A DNA stretch of 64,000 nucleotides from the NCBI GenBank assembly GCA_963705525.1, contig CAVPJW010000004.1, forward strand, positions 1 to 64,000, read 5' to 3'. The translations under genes were made by a program, and so were the position numbers. Positions 30,397 through 38,421 of the stretch are shown piece by piece. The stretch comes from CAVPJW01 sp963705525 (GTDB lineage Bacteria; Acidobacteriota; Vicinamibacteria; Vicinamibacterales; CAVPJW01). Below the pieces are notes generated by a model. It worked only from the letters and a program-made list of their open reading frames with translations, ran no database searches and was not told the origin of the DNA. Positions within the stretch are counted from its first letter, which is position 1. Each line of letters begins with the position of its first letter.

Positions 30397-30908
30397 CCCG
30401 CCGACTCTCGGGGCCCGTCGAGCGTGAGCAGAAGCGCGCGCAGCAGACGCACGAGCTGACTACGCTTTGCGACCGAAAGGCCGGCGAGGATCCGCTCCTC
30501 GTTGCGCAGGTGCGCCCCCACGGCCGTGTCGATCAGCTTCCGGCCCTTGTCGGTCAGCACGATCTGCCGCCCGCGCCGATCTTGCGGGTCTGACGTTCTG
30601 CGGATCAGCCCTATCGCCTCGAGGCGGTCGAGCCGTTTGGTCATGCCACCAGTCGTGATCATGGTGGAGCGGCTGAGCGCGCCGGGGGTGAGCCGGAAGG
30701 GCGCACCCGAGCGGCGCAGGGTGGCCAGCACGTCGAAGTCGCCACCGGCGAGGTCGTACTCGGCGAAGACGCGATCGAGCTCGCGCTGGGCGAGGACTGC
30801 GATGCGGCTGATGCGGCCGATGATGCCCATCGGGGCGGAATCGAGGTCGGGGCGCGCTTTGCGCCACTGGGCGGTGATGAGGTCAACGGCGTCGCGCGAG
30901 GCTGGCAT
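30393..30908 (-). CDS. MarR-family transcriptional regulator
   Basis: A 171-residue winged HTH protein: AEYDLAGGDFDVLATLRRSG, then PGALSRSTMITTGGMTKRLDRLE with the recognition helix, and the wing DPQDRRGRQIVLTDKG (parts quoted). MarR proteins are dimers that leave DNA when they bind small aromatic ligands or are oxidised. The start at 30908 was chosen because the region upstream contains the divergent operator and promoter. It has no ribosome binding site, and the minus 10 box TATACT ends 7 bases before the ATG, so the mRNA may be leaderless. The target is probably itself and the divergent cupin gene. Confidence 0.9.
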   Translation of the reverse strand: MPASRDAVDLITAQWRKARPDLDSAPMGIIGRISRIAVLAQRELDRVFAEYDLAGGDFDVLATLRRSGAPFRLTPGALSRSTMITTGGMTKRLDRLEAIGLIRRTSDPQDRRGRQIVLTDKGRKLIDTAVGAHLRNEERILAGLSVAKRSQLVRLLRALLLTLDGPRESAG

Positions 30909-30915
30909 GCCCGAC

Positions 30916-30980
30916 AGTATAGCTTCCTGGGAAGCTACTTGACAAAGCCGTTCCTTCAAATATATCTTCCCAGGAAGCTA
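30916..30980. promoter_or_regulatory. Divergent overlapping promoters with two MarR-type operators
   Basis: Operator 1, 30920-30937, is TAGCTTCC-TG-GGAAGCTA, a perfect repeat. Operator 2, 30963-30980, is TATCTTCC-CA-GGAAGCTA with one mismatch; the centres are 43 bases apart, about four helical turns. The rightward promoter is TTGACA (30939-30944) with a minus 10 TATATC at 30961-30966. The leftward promoter is TTGTCA (complement of 30940-30945) with TATACT (complement of 30916-30921), spacing 18. The two minus 35 boxes overlap by five bases, operator 1 fills the leftward spacer and operator 2 overlaps the rightward minus 10. Bound repressor would block both. Confidence 0.8.
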
Positions 30981-31037
30981 TATCGCAACATTGCCTGACC
31001 GCGTCCACCAGGAAGCACGACACGAAAGGAGATCGTC

Positions 31038-31532
31038 ATGGCCACCAGCACCGCCGCTCCTGTCGCCACCACCCGCATGCTGCACCGCCCCGTCCGCACG
31101 GGCCGCGCCTATTGGGGCCCGGGCGACCAGTACACCTTCCTCGCCACCGGCGCCGAGTCGGGCGGCGCCTACTTCGCGATGGAGGCGCTCGTGCCGGCCG
31201 GCGGCGGCCCGCCTCCGCACATCCACCGCCGGGAAGATGAGGCTTTCTACGTGCTGGAGGGCCGGATCGAGTTCCTCCTCGGCGAGAAACGAATCACGGC
31301 CGGACCGGGCGACTTCGTGAACGTGCCCCGCGGCAACGTGCACTGCTTCAGAAACAGCGGCACGGAAACAGCCCGGTTGCTGCTCACGTTCACGCCCGCG
31401 GGCATCGAGGGATTCTTCGAGGAGTCACTCGAGCCGGCGCGCCCCGGCGAAAAAATCCCGGCCGATAACATCGACGAGGTCACCCGGCGCTACGTCGCCG
31501 CGGCGCCACGGTTCGGCCTCGAATTCGTTTGA
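31038..31532 (+). CDS. Cupin-domain protein, quercetinase-like, MarR-controlled
   Basis: The single cupin barrel has motif 1 GGPPPHIHRREDEAFYVLEG (metal ligands H, H, E) and motif 2 PGDFVNVPRGNVHCFRN (H), in a 164-residue protein. Relatives are quercetin dioxygenase-like or storage-type cupins; the metal-binding set is complete but the substrate is unknown. AAGGAG lies 8 bases before the ATG. The gene is divergent from a MarR regulator with two operators between them, so it is probably induced by the MarR ligand, perhaps a phenolic compound that the cupin acts on. Confidence 0.85.
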   Translation: MATSTAAPVATTRMLHRPVRTGRAYWGPGDQYTFLATGAESGGAYFAMEALVPAGGGPPPHIHRREDEAFYVLEGRIEFLLGEKRITAGPGDFVNVPRGNVHCFRNSGTETARLLLTFTPAGIEGFFEESLEPARPGEKIPADNIDEVTRRYVAAAPRFGLEFV

Positions 31533-31547
31533 ATCACTCCACAACAA

Positions 31548-31572
31548 GAGGCCGCGTGGACCGCGCGGCCTC
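31548..31572 (+). terminator. GC hairpin after the cupin gene
   Basis: GAGGCCGCG (31548-31556) and CGCGGCCTC (31564-31572) form a perfect 9-bp stem with a 7-base loop, 16 bases after the cupin stop. No T run follows, so it is either a weak terminator or an mRNA-stabilising hairpin. Confidence 0.5.
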
Positions 31573-31792
31573 AGTCCCCTCGTCAGACCGCGTCGAGTTC
31601 CCACGTTGCCGCCCGTGCTCTCTTATGGGACACGGGGATCCCCGCCCTATGAACCAAAGTTGAATACTCGGTTTTCACGACCGGATATAGTAGAGGGCTC
31701 GCGATCAGCCATCGGTTGTAGCTATCAGCTCTCAGTGATCAGCCGGCGGCGATGGCGTCCGACTGACATTTCATCCACCAGGAACAATCACC
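31573..31792. repeat. Short degenerate repeats between the cupin and DUF2252 genes
   Basis: A 12-base palindrome CGGGGATCCCCG lies at 31633-31644. At about 31701-31744 the units GATCAGCC, GCTATCAGC, TCTCAGTGATCAGCC form a degenerate ATCAGC-type array. No coding frame is seen. The array may be the remains of a simple-sequence expansion; no mobile element is attached. Confidence 0.35.
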
Positions 31793-33211
31793 ATGGCGAA
31801 GAGACAACGTCGCAAGCCCGTCGCGAAGAGACGCACACGGGCGGCGACTCCCGTGCACAAGGTCGAGCGCCTCACTGTGCGCTATCAGGAAGGCAAGGCG
31901 CTTCGCTCCAAGGTCGCGCGCAACAGCCACGCCGAGTGGCGGCCCGCACCCCGTCGTCCGGATCCGATTGATCTGCTCGAGCGATCGAGCGTCGGTCGAC
32001 TACCGGATCTCGTGCCCATTCGCTACGGCCGGATGCTGCAGTCGCCGTTCACATTCTTCAGGGGCGCGGCGGCCATCATGGCGGAGGACCTCAGCACCAC
32101 GCCGGTCTCTGGTATTCAGGTGCAGGCATGTGGCGACTGCCATCTGCTGAATTTCGGTGGATTTGCCACGCCCGAGCGCCTCCTGATCTTCGACATCAAC
32201 GACTTCGACGAGACGCTGCCGGCACCCTGGGAGTGGGATCTCAAGCGACTGGCGACGAGCTTCGTCGTGGCCAGCCGCAGCAACGGCTTCAAACCGAAGG
32301 CGGCGCGGGAAGCTGCTCTGACGTGCGTCGCCGGTTATCGCGAGCACATGGCGGAATTCGCCGCGATGCGGGCGCTCGAGGTCTGGTACACCGCGATCGA
32401 TGTGCGAAAGGCGATCGAGGCAATCGGCGACGCCGAGCGTCGGATGCGCATGAAGAAGCGCATTCAAAAGTTGGCTAGCAAGAACGTAGCCGAAGACGAT
32501 TTCCCGAAGTTGACCCAGGTCAAGAAAGGGCGACCGGTCATCAAGGACAACCCGCCGCTTATTTTTCACGCACAAGAGCACGGTACGAAGCAGTTCCAGC
32601 GACGCATCCAGGACGCCTTCAAGCAGTACCGCGAGACGCTGCCCGACGATCGCCGGGTCCTGCTCGATCGGTATCAGATCGTCGACATTGCCATGAAGGT
32701 CGTGGGTGTGGGCAGTGTCGGCACTCGCTGCGGCGTGCTGCTCATGATGGCGGCGCATGACGACGCGCTCTTCCTGCAGGTGAAGGAGGCGCGCGTATCT
32801 GTTCTCGAGCCGTACGCCGGGAAGAGTCTTTATTCCAATCGCGGTCAACGCGTGGTGATTGGTCAGCGCTTGATGCAATCGGCGAGCGATATTTTCCTGG
32901 GCTGGACGAAGACGGATGTGGCGCACTTCTACATCCGGCAACTCCGCGACTTCAAACTCAAACCCGCCGTCGAGACCTTTGACCAGCCGACGATGAACGA
33001 CTACGCGTCACTGTGCGGCTGGGGATTGGCGCGCGCCCACGCCAAGGCCGGTGATGCCGAACGGATCGCCGGCTATATGGGCAAGTCCGATTCCTTCGAC
33101 GAGGCCATGGCCGATTTCGCCGTGGCGTACGCCGATCAGAACGAGCGAGATCACGCGGCGCTGGTGGCCGCGGTCCGAAACGGGCGAATCAAGCCGCAAA
33201 TGGAGCGTTGA
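31793..33211 (+). CDS. DUF2252 family protein, cytoplasmic
   Basis: A basic N-terminus (MAKRQRRKPVAKRRTR) is followed by the full DUF2252 domain: RYGRMLQSPFTFFRGAAAIM, ACGDCHLLNFGGFATPERL, FDINDFDETLPAPWEWDLKR, and later VGVGSVGTRCGVLLM and SLYSNRGQRVVIGQRLMQ (each motif quoted in part). The length of 472 residues is usual. The fold is kinase-like (aminoglycoside phosphotransferase-related) but no activity is established. There is no signal peptide, in contrast to the lipoprotein copy at 18151. It stands alone. Confidence 0.9.
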   Translation: MAKRQRRKPVAKRRTRAATPVHKVERLTVRYQEGKALRSKVARNSHAEWRPAPRRPDPIDLLERSSVGRLPDLVPIRYGRMLQSPFTFFRGAAAIMAEDLSTTPVSGIQVQACGDCHLLNFGGFATPERLLIFDINDFDETLPAPWEWDLKRLATSFVVASRSNGFKPKAAREAALTCVAGYREHMAEFAAMRALEVWYTAIDVRKAIEAIGDAERRMRMKKRIQKLASKNVAEDDFPKLTQVKKGRPVIKDNPPLIFHAQEHGTKQFQRRIQDAFKQYRETLPDDRRVLLDRYQIVDIAMKVVGVGSVGTRCGVLLMMAAHDDALFLQVKEARVSVLEPYAGKSLYSNRGQRVVIGQRLMQSASDIFLGWTKTDVAHFYIRQLRDFKLKPAVETFDQPTMNDYASLCGWGLARAHAKAGDAERIAGYMGKSDSFDEAMADFAVAYADQNERDHAALVAAVRNGRIKPQMER

Positions 33212-33542
33212 CGACCTGGGACGCTAGAACAAGATCCCGAACAGCTTCCTCAGCAGCTCCTCGAGCGACATCGGTCCTGCAGCCGTTGCACCGTGTGCGA
33301 CCGCAAGCGGCGTGAACGCGTACGCCATATTGGCAAGAAAGCCCAGGCCGCCGACGCGGTCCGGATGGGTGGGAATCCTGTTACCGGACGATGCGGTCTC
33401 CCCGGCGGAATCCTGAGTCTTGCCTCTACTACGGTCGCATGATTGCGTCACGACCGGTGAAGACCGGGAGCGGTCGGCAGGACCTTTCTTTGAGCTATAG
33501 TGAGCGCACCGAGCCGCATCACACTAACACCTCGAGGCCATC
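33212..33542. other. 330-base intergenic region
   Basis: A 75-codon minus-strand frame at 33224-33451 ends MSLEELLRKLFGILF but has no ribosome binding site or recognisable domain, so I do not call it. TATAGT at 33496-33501, about 40 bases before the next start, is a likely minus 10 box for the tandem cupin gene. Confidence 0.4.
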
Positions 33543-34223
33543 GTGATAAACGCGCTGATCGCCGTACTCCTCTCGCTCACGTCCGGACTCTTCCAGCAGG
33601 AGTTGCCGCACGCGTTCCCGCGCGACGGCGCGACGCTCGTGACGGAGAACGAACGCGTCGCCGTGTGGGATGTTACCTGGATCAAGGGCAAGCCGAGTCC
33701 CATGCATCAACACAGGTACGACCTGGTCGGCGTCTACTTCGTCGGATCGGCCATCAAGGTCACCATGCCCGACGGCAAGACCATCGACAACACGATGAAT
33801 TTCGGCGACGTGATCTTTCAGAAGAAGGGCGTAACGCACATCGAGGAAGGCATGGACGAGGCCAATCCGCGGCGTGCCATCCTGATCGATTTGAAAGATG
33901 TGATCGTGCCGCCGTTTTCGAACCGGTCCGGCTTCCCCGCCGCCTTTCCCAGAGACGGTGCGAAAAAGCTCATCGACAACGAACGCGTCGTCATCTGGGA
34001 CTATCGCTGGACGCCCGGCCAGCCGACGCCCATGCACTTTCATGACAAGGACGTCGTGGTGGTCTTCCTGGACGAGGGCGACCTGAAGTCCACGACACCC
34101 GACGGCAAAAGCGTCATCAATCACAACAGCATGGGGATGGCCCGAGTCAATCCGGGCAACCGCACACACTCCGAGGAGCTCGTCAAAGGTGCGGCGCGCG
34201 CCATCGTGACGGAGTTGAAGTAG
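33543..34223 (+). CDS. Exported protein of two tandem cupin-like domains
   Basis: The protein begins at GTG with a short hydrophobic leader (NALIAVLLSLTSGLFQQ). It then holds two copies of one module: HAFPRDGATLVTENERVAVWD...PSPMHQHRYD at residues about 22-60, and AAFPRDGAKKLIDNERVVIWD...PTPMHFHDKD at about 130-170 (parts quoted). Each has PMH-x-H and a downstream MPDGK/TPDGK beta hairpin, as in cupins. The duplication gives 226 residues. Function unknown; metal binding in both halves is likely. Confidence 0.72.
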   Translation: MINALIAVLLSLTSGLFQQELPHAFPRDGATLVTENERVAVWDVTWIKGKPSPMHQHRYDLVGVYFVGSAIKVTMPDGKTIDNTMNFGDVIFQKKGVTHIEEGMDEANPRRAILIDLKDVIVPPFSNRSGFPAAFPRDGAKKLIDNERVVIWDYRWTPGQPTPMHFHDKDVVVVFLDEGDLKSTTPDGKSVINHNSMGMARVNPGNRTHSEELVKGAARAIVTELK

Positions 34224-34363
34224 ACGGGGGGCGGCTGAGATCTCCCAGCACCGCTGGCGCGGCTGGTGGCGGACCGCAAACCCGCCGACGCAGGGGTTGC
34301 TCACGCCCCGGCTCCACGGCCGACGCATCGGTCAAATCGCCGATGACCTGGCGACCTGACGCA

Positions 34364-35419
34364 TTAATGGTCAAGGCCCAGGATCACGATGTAACCCTGG
34401 AAATCCCTCGGCCCGGCACCATAGCCGACAAGGATGCGGCCATCCGGAGACACGCCGGTGATGAATCCGGTGTTGACCCACCGGTCGAACGCCGTCGGCA
34501 CTCCGTGCGCCTTCAGATAGTCCTTCAAGTATGACGGCGAGCGATCGATCCAGAGCACGGATTCGGACTCGAGGCCGAAGCTGTGCGCGCCGCCGATGAC
34601 GCGGCCATCTTCGCTCGTCGACAGCATGATGCCGATGGCTCCCCCGAGCCGCGGCCGCGGCACGGGCACGCACTGAACGCCGTCGCGCGCCGTCCAGATC
34701 CACGCGCTCTGATCAAGCGTGCCTGTGAACCGGCAGGTCTGCCCGACAACGATCGACCCGTCGCTGTTGGTCGCCTGCGCCTCTCCCACGAAACCGTCAG
34801 GACCGGTAAAAATCTCCTGCTGGCCGTTCACCCATCGCGCACCTTGCCGCGGGCCAGTGCTATGTTCCTGCCAGCCGACAACCACTTTCCCGTCGCCGGA
34901 GACGCCGTTGGCGCGGCTCGATCGTCCGGCGACCGTGCTGCCGAGATCGACCATGCCCGTCGATTCCTCCCAGCGGAATGCCCGCGCGATATTGCAGCCG
35001 TTCCACGCCAGGCCGACGATCACCTTGCCGTCGGCGCTCGTGCCATACGCCGAGCTGAGCAGGTCGTCACACGGCGCGGCGTTCGGAGCAATCGAGCCGA
35101 GCAGGCGCCATTCCGTGGCCCGCTGCCAGATTCCGGCCTGTCTGATCCCTCTCGCATCGTTGGCGGTTCCCGCGATCGTGCGCCCGTCGCGGCTCGATTC
35201 CACCGCGACCTCGCCGCCCATATAGATGTCTCCTGTCGTCGGCATCCAGTAGAACGCGCCGCCGGATCTGAGGCTGCCGACGACGACCGTCCCGTTCGCG
35301 TTGACGGCGACCGGCAGGGTGCCAGGGGGAAGCTCGATCAGGAGCGTCCGGTCATCCGCGCGGATGGCGGCCGGCAGGGCGAGCAATAGGATTGCGATCG
35401 ATCGCCAGATGATTTTCAT
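34364..35419 (-). CDS. HAF-repeat exported protein
   Basis: After a signal peptide (IIWRSIAILLLALPAAIRA) the 351-residue protein is built of about seven repeats of the HAF type, such as GVSGDGKVVVGWQE, ATNSDGSIVVGQT, STSEDGRVIGGAH and GVSPDGRILVGYG. These form a propeller-like secreted or surface protein, common in soil bacteria and without a known enzyme activity. Four cysteines (PCDDLL, GCNIA, TCRF, QCVPV) could form disulfides. It lies downstream of a barrel protein on the same strand, 58 bases away. Confidence 0.75.
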   Translation of the reverse strand: MKIIWRSIAILLLALPAAIRADDRTLLIELPPGTLPVAVNANGTVVVGSLRSGGAFYWMPTTGDIYMGGEVAVESSRDGRTIAGTANDARGIRQAGIWQRATEWRLLGSIAPNAAPCDDLLSSAYGTSADGKVIVGLAWNGCNIARAFRWEESTGMVDLGSTVAGRSSRANGVSGDGKVVVGWQEHSTGPRQGARWVNGQQEIFTGPDGFVGEAQATNSDGSIVVGQTCRFTGTLDQSAWIWTARDGVQCVPVPRPRLGGAIGIMLSTSEDGRVIGGAHSFGLESESVLWIDRSPSYLKDYLKAHGVPTAFDRWVNTGFITGVSPDGRILVGYGAGPRDFQGYIVILGLDH

Positions 35420-35476
35420 GGTTCCTCGAACAACTGCTGACACCGCGAGATGGGCCCGTCGGTGTGCGACGGCATT

Positions 35477-36082
35477 TCAGAACCGCACGACTGCTCCCGC
35501 CAGAACCTCGACCTGGTGCAACGTGCTCTGACAGAAGCCGAACGGATCACAGAAGGTGCCCGCGTCCTCGTCGTTGAGCATCGTCGGCTTATATCTGAAA
35601 TGCGCGCGAAAACCCAGGCCATCCCACGGGAAATACTTGAATCCCCCGCCGAACGAGAGCATGAGTTTCGTTTCCGATTTGAGATCCTCCGCACTGAAGA
35701 AGGTTGCGCCCACGCCGGCAAACGCGAACGGCTGCAGCCTCGCGTTCGCTCGACCGAAGTGGTAGACGGCGCTGCCCTGCAGTTGCCGCACGGTCATCGT
35801 GAACAAGTGCGCCGTCCCGGCCGCTGTTCCGATTTCTTGAGCGGATTTCTGCTGCGTGAAGAGCACCTCTGCGGCCCAGTGCGGAGTGAACAGGCGCGCC
35901 GCCTGTGCCCCCCATGTCAGGCCGCCGCGGATGTCGAGTTGATTGAGCTCAGGCGCCCGGTGATCGAGATCCGCTGACGGCGTGTAACCGACGAGCCCTG
36001 ACACCTCCCACGACTGGCCCTGCGCCGCCGACGGCGCGGCGACCCCGAGCATGATCAGGACCACAAGTGTCAGATGACGCAT
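35477..36082 (-). CDS. Outer-membrane beta-barrel protein, 201 aa
   Basis: Signal peptide HLTLVVLIMLGVAAPSAAQG, then an eight-strand barrel pattern: WEVSGLVGYTPSADLD, LDIRGGLTWGAQAARLF, GSAVYHFGRANARLQPFAFAGVG, SFGGGFKYFP and a final VEVLAGAVVRF ending in phenylalanine. The size fits an OmpA/OmpW-like small barrel. It is upstream of the HAF-repeat gene and may be co-transcribed with it. Role unknown. Confidence 0.78.
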   Translation of the reverse strand: MRHLTLVVLIMLGVAAPSAAQGQSWEVSGLVGYTPSADLDHRAPELNQLDIRGGLTWGAQAARLFTPHWAAEVLFTQQKSAQEIGTAAGTAHLFTMTVRQLQGSAVYHFGRANARLQPFAFAGVGATFFSAEDLKSETKLMLSFGGGFKYFPWDGLGFRAHFRYKPTMLNDEDAGTFCDPFGFCQSTLHQVEVLAGAVVRF

Positions 36083-36267
36083 CGCATCTACTCCGTTCGA
36101 CCGAGAATCACTCGACATCTTGCGAGTATGCGGGAGCTAAGGCTCGCGCTAGCCAACCCGGAGGATTCCACATTCCGCAGTGGGTCGGGACGGCGGACGA
36201 CGCGATCGCCCATATCCGCGGCCTGCATGCGACATGGCGCGTGCAACAACAGGCCTGAGCAGAAGGA

Positions 36268-37245
36268 TCAGTTGGTGGCCGGATGCCAGGAAGCGTCCGG
36301 GTTGAACACGGTGATCTGCCGAGCGGCAGTGTCCGTTGACGGGCCGAGGTCCTTCTGGCGGACGATGCCGTCCTCGCCGACGATGAACGTCATCACGCCC
36401 GTCACATCGTACTGAGCCGGCCAGGCGACGAGCGCGAAGCCGCCCGACATCGCCCCGTCGACGATGAAATTCCTGGCGCCGCCCGGCGCCGCCGGTCCCT
36501 GTTCGGTCAGGATCTTGAAGTAGTAGCCGTGATAGGGCGAGCGCTCGGTGCGATCGGTGCCCAACGGGCGTCCCTCTTCCGCGGCCTGGGCCACGAGGTC
36601 GCCGAGCGGGCTCCTCTTCTGTCCCCGGCCGGCGGGCCAGTACAGGCCGTTTTCCTTGCCGGCATCGCTTTGAAAGACTGGGGCATACAAACCGGCAGGT
36701 TTGCCGTCATGGCCCTGCAGGGCATAGCGCCGCTGCGCCGTCACGTAGGCGTGGCAGCTCTCGATCGTCGCGAGCTCGTTTCGGCCGATGCGGCGCGCGA
36801 GCACTTCCTCCCTGCCCTCGGCCGTATCGAATCGCCAGCGACCCGACTCCTTCACGAGCGGCACGGGGAACGGCCAGTCCTCGTGTCCGATGACGAGCGT
36901 CCTCCGATTGGCGCCGTCATCGACGAGTTTCGTGTGCTCCGCGGCGGCGACCGTGAACACGTCGCGGTTCATCCGCGCCGTCGCCGGATCGGACGACCCG
37001 AGCAGCTCTTCCCCGTCAGGACCGAAGATGGCCAGCAGCCCGTCGACACTCCCCTTCCTGGCAGCGTCAACGAGCGCCTCAACCGCCTCCTCTGGCGACG
37101 CGAAGGTGAGAGGCTTCGCGGCCTGCGCCGCGAGCGTGCTCGAGGGCGCGCCGACGCCGACCGACGCACACAGGCACACAAGCGCCAGACTGCGCTGCAG
37201 CCCACCGCGGATGTCCAGCCGTTGCCTTGTGGTGTGATCGTTCAC
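36268..37245 (-). CDS. DUF2950 exported protein
   Basis: A signal peptide (QRSLALVCLCASVGVGAPSS) precedes FASPEEAVEALVDAARKGSVD, LLAIFGPDGEELLGSSDP and the C-terminal SPYHGYYFKILTEQGPAAPGG...NFIVDGAMSGGFALVAWPAQY (parts quoted), the DUF2950 pattern at normal length (325 residues). The start is GTG at 37245. Its upstream neighbour, 24 bases away on the same strand, is DUF3300; this pair recurs in many proteobacterial and acidobacterial genomes, implying a shared periplasmic job that is not yet known. Confidence 0.88.
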   Translation of the reverse strand: MNDHTTRQRLDIRGGLQRSLALVCLCASVGVGAPSSTLAAQAAKPLTFASPEEAVEALVDAARKGSVDGLLAIFGPDGEELLGSSDPATARMNRDVFTVAAAEHTKLVDDGANRRTLVIGHEDWPFPVPLVKESGRWRFDTAEGREEVLARRIGRNELATIESCHAYVTAQRRYALQGHDGKPAGLYAPVFQSDAGKENGLYWPAGRGQKRSPLGDLVAQAAEEGRPLGTDRTERSPYHGYYFKILTEQGPAAPGGARNFIVDGAMSGGFALVAWPAQYDVTGVMTFIVGEDGIVRQKDLGPSTDTAARQITVFNPDASWHPATN

Positions 37246-37269
37246 GTGCTCGAGCTTTTCAGAAAAGCG

Positions 37270-38409
37270 TCACCGCCGGCGTCCGCCGCCACTTCGGCCG
37301 GAACTGCTCCGGCTCTGCCGGCCGCGGGAGCTCGACGCGCGCTGCGAACTCCCGCTCGAATAGCCGGAGAAGGCATCGGAGCTTCCGGCGCGTTCTTTGG
37401 CGGCCTGTCCCCGGCTTCCATCGCCATATCCGCGGGCCTCGGTGCTGCCTGTCCGCCCGGTCCGCTGCTCCGTTGCGCTCTGAGTCGTCGCGGATGATCG
37501 ATTCTCGGACCGTGTCTGCTGGCGCTCGGTGGACTGCTGCCCATCACGCTGATAGTCGCCTCGCTGCTCGCGCACATCCTCGGCCCGGTCGCTCCGGTTC
37601 TCGTACAGATCTTCGCGATGGTCCTGCCAGTCGTCGCGCGCGTCCTCGCGATGGTCATAGTAGTCGTCCCACGCGTCGTTGTACATGTAGGCGCCGCCGT
37701 ACCAGCCGTAGGGACCGTAGTAATAGCTGTTGTCCATCGCGGCGCCGATGGCGATGCCCGCTCCAAATCCAATCAGACCGGCGAGCGCGGCATCGCTCGA
37801 ATCGTTCGAGCTCTCTTTCTCAACGACGACCGTGGTCGTCGTCGCGGGAGCCTGCGTGTAAACGACCTGCGAGTTGTATTGCGGCACGTAGACGACCTGC
37901 GGATTCGCCGGCTCGATGACGATGATCTGTTCACCCGTTGAGGTGGTCTTCGTCGACACCTTCTGCTGTGGCGTCGTCATCAGGGTGCCGGCCTGCTGGG
38001 CCTTCTGCCTCAAACGCTGAATGGCCGCGAAGCATGAGGTCCGATCCGCGGCGAATGCTCCGCCGAGCTGTGTGGTCCACGCGATCTGCGAGGCCATCTT
38101 GTCGATCACGTCGGGGAAGAGGACCAGTGCGACGAGGCTGGAGTCGAAGCCCGCGCGGACGGCAGCGTCCTGGAGCTGAGTGCCCGTCAGCGTCTGCGTC
38201 TTCAGCCACTGATGGAGCTCGGTCACTTTCGCGGGATCGGACGCGCTCATCAGCATCTGCGCGAGCAACGGATCCGGATAGAGGGCAATCGGCGCAAAGA
38301 GGTCGTCGAGGCTGGTGAACTGCCCCGGCGCCTCAGCGTGACCCGGGATGGCCAGGCTGGTTCCGCCCGGGGTCATCATGAGCACGACTACGACGGCAAT
38401 GGCGCGCAT
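37270..38409 (-). CDS. DUF3300 exported protein with Gly/Tyr and Ser/Arg-rich tail
   Basis: After the signal, SLDDLFAPIALYPDPLLAQMLM and ASQIAWTTQLGGAFAADRTS (quoted in part) identify DUF3300. A helix AGLIGFGAGIAIGAAMDNS follows, then a tyrosine/tryptophan-rich stretch (YYYGPYGWYGGAY), a charged repeat of DDW, HRED and RSDRAED units, and a very basic serine/glycine/arginine tail ending GRSGGGRRR. The tail may bind polyanions such as nucleic acid or LPS. It heads an operon with DUF2950. Confidence 0.88.
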   Translation of the reverse strand: MRAIAVVVVLMMTPGGTSLAIPGHAEAPGQFTSLDDLFAPIALYPDPLLAQMLMSASDPAKVTELHQWLKTQTLTGTQLQDAAVRAGFDSSLVALVLFPDVIDKMASQIAWTTQLGGAFAADRTSCFAAIQRLRQKAQQAGTLMTTPQQKVSTKTTSTGEQIIVIEPANPQVVYVPQYNSQVVYTQAPATTTTVVVEKESSNDSSDAALAGLIGFGAGIAIGAAMDNSYYYGPYGWYGGAYMYNDAWDDYYDHREDARDDWQDHREDLYENRSDRAEDVREQRGDYQRDGQQSTERQQTRSENRSSATTQSATEQRTGRTGSTEARGYGDGSRGQAAKERAGSSDAFSGYSSGSSQRASSSRGRQSRSSSGRSGGGRRR

Positions 38410-38421
38410 TCCGTCAGTTTA

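Noticed and set aside
33224..33451. 75-codon minus-strand frame between DUF2252 and the tandem cupin
   Set aside because: No ribosome binding site and no recognisable domain, although the MSLEELLRKLFGILF end is suggestive.
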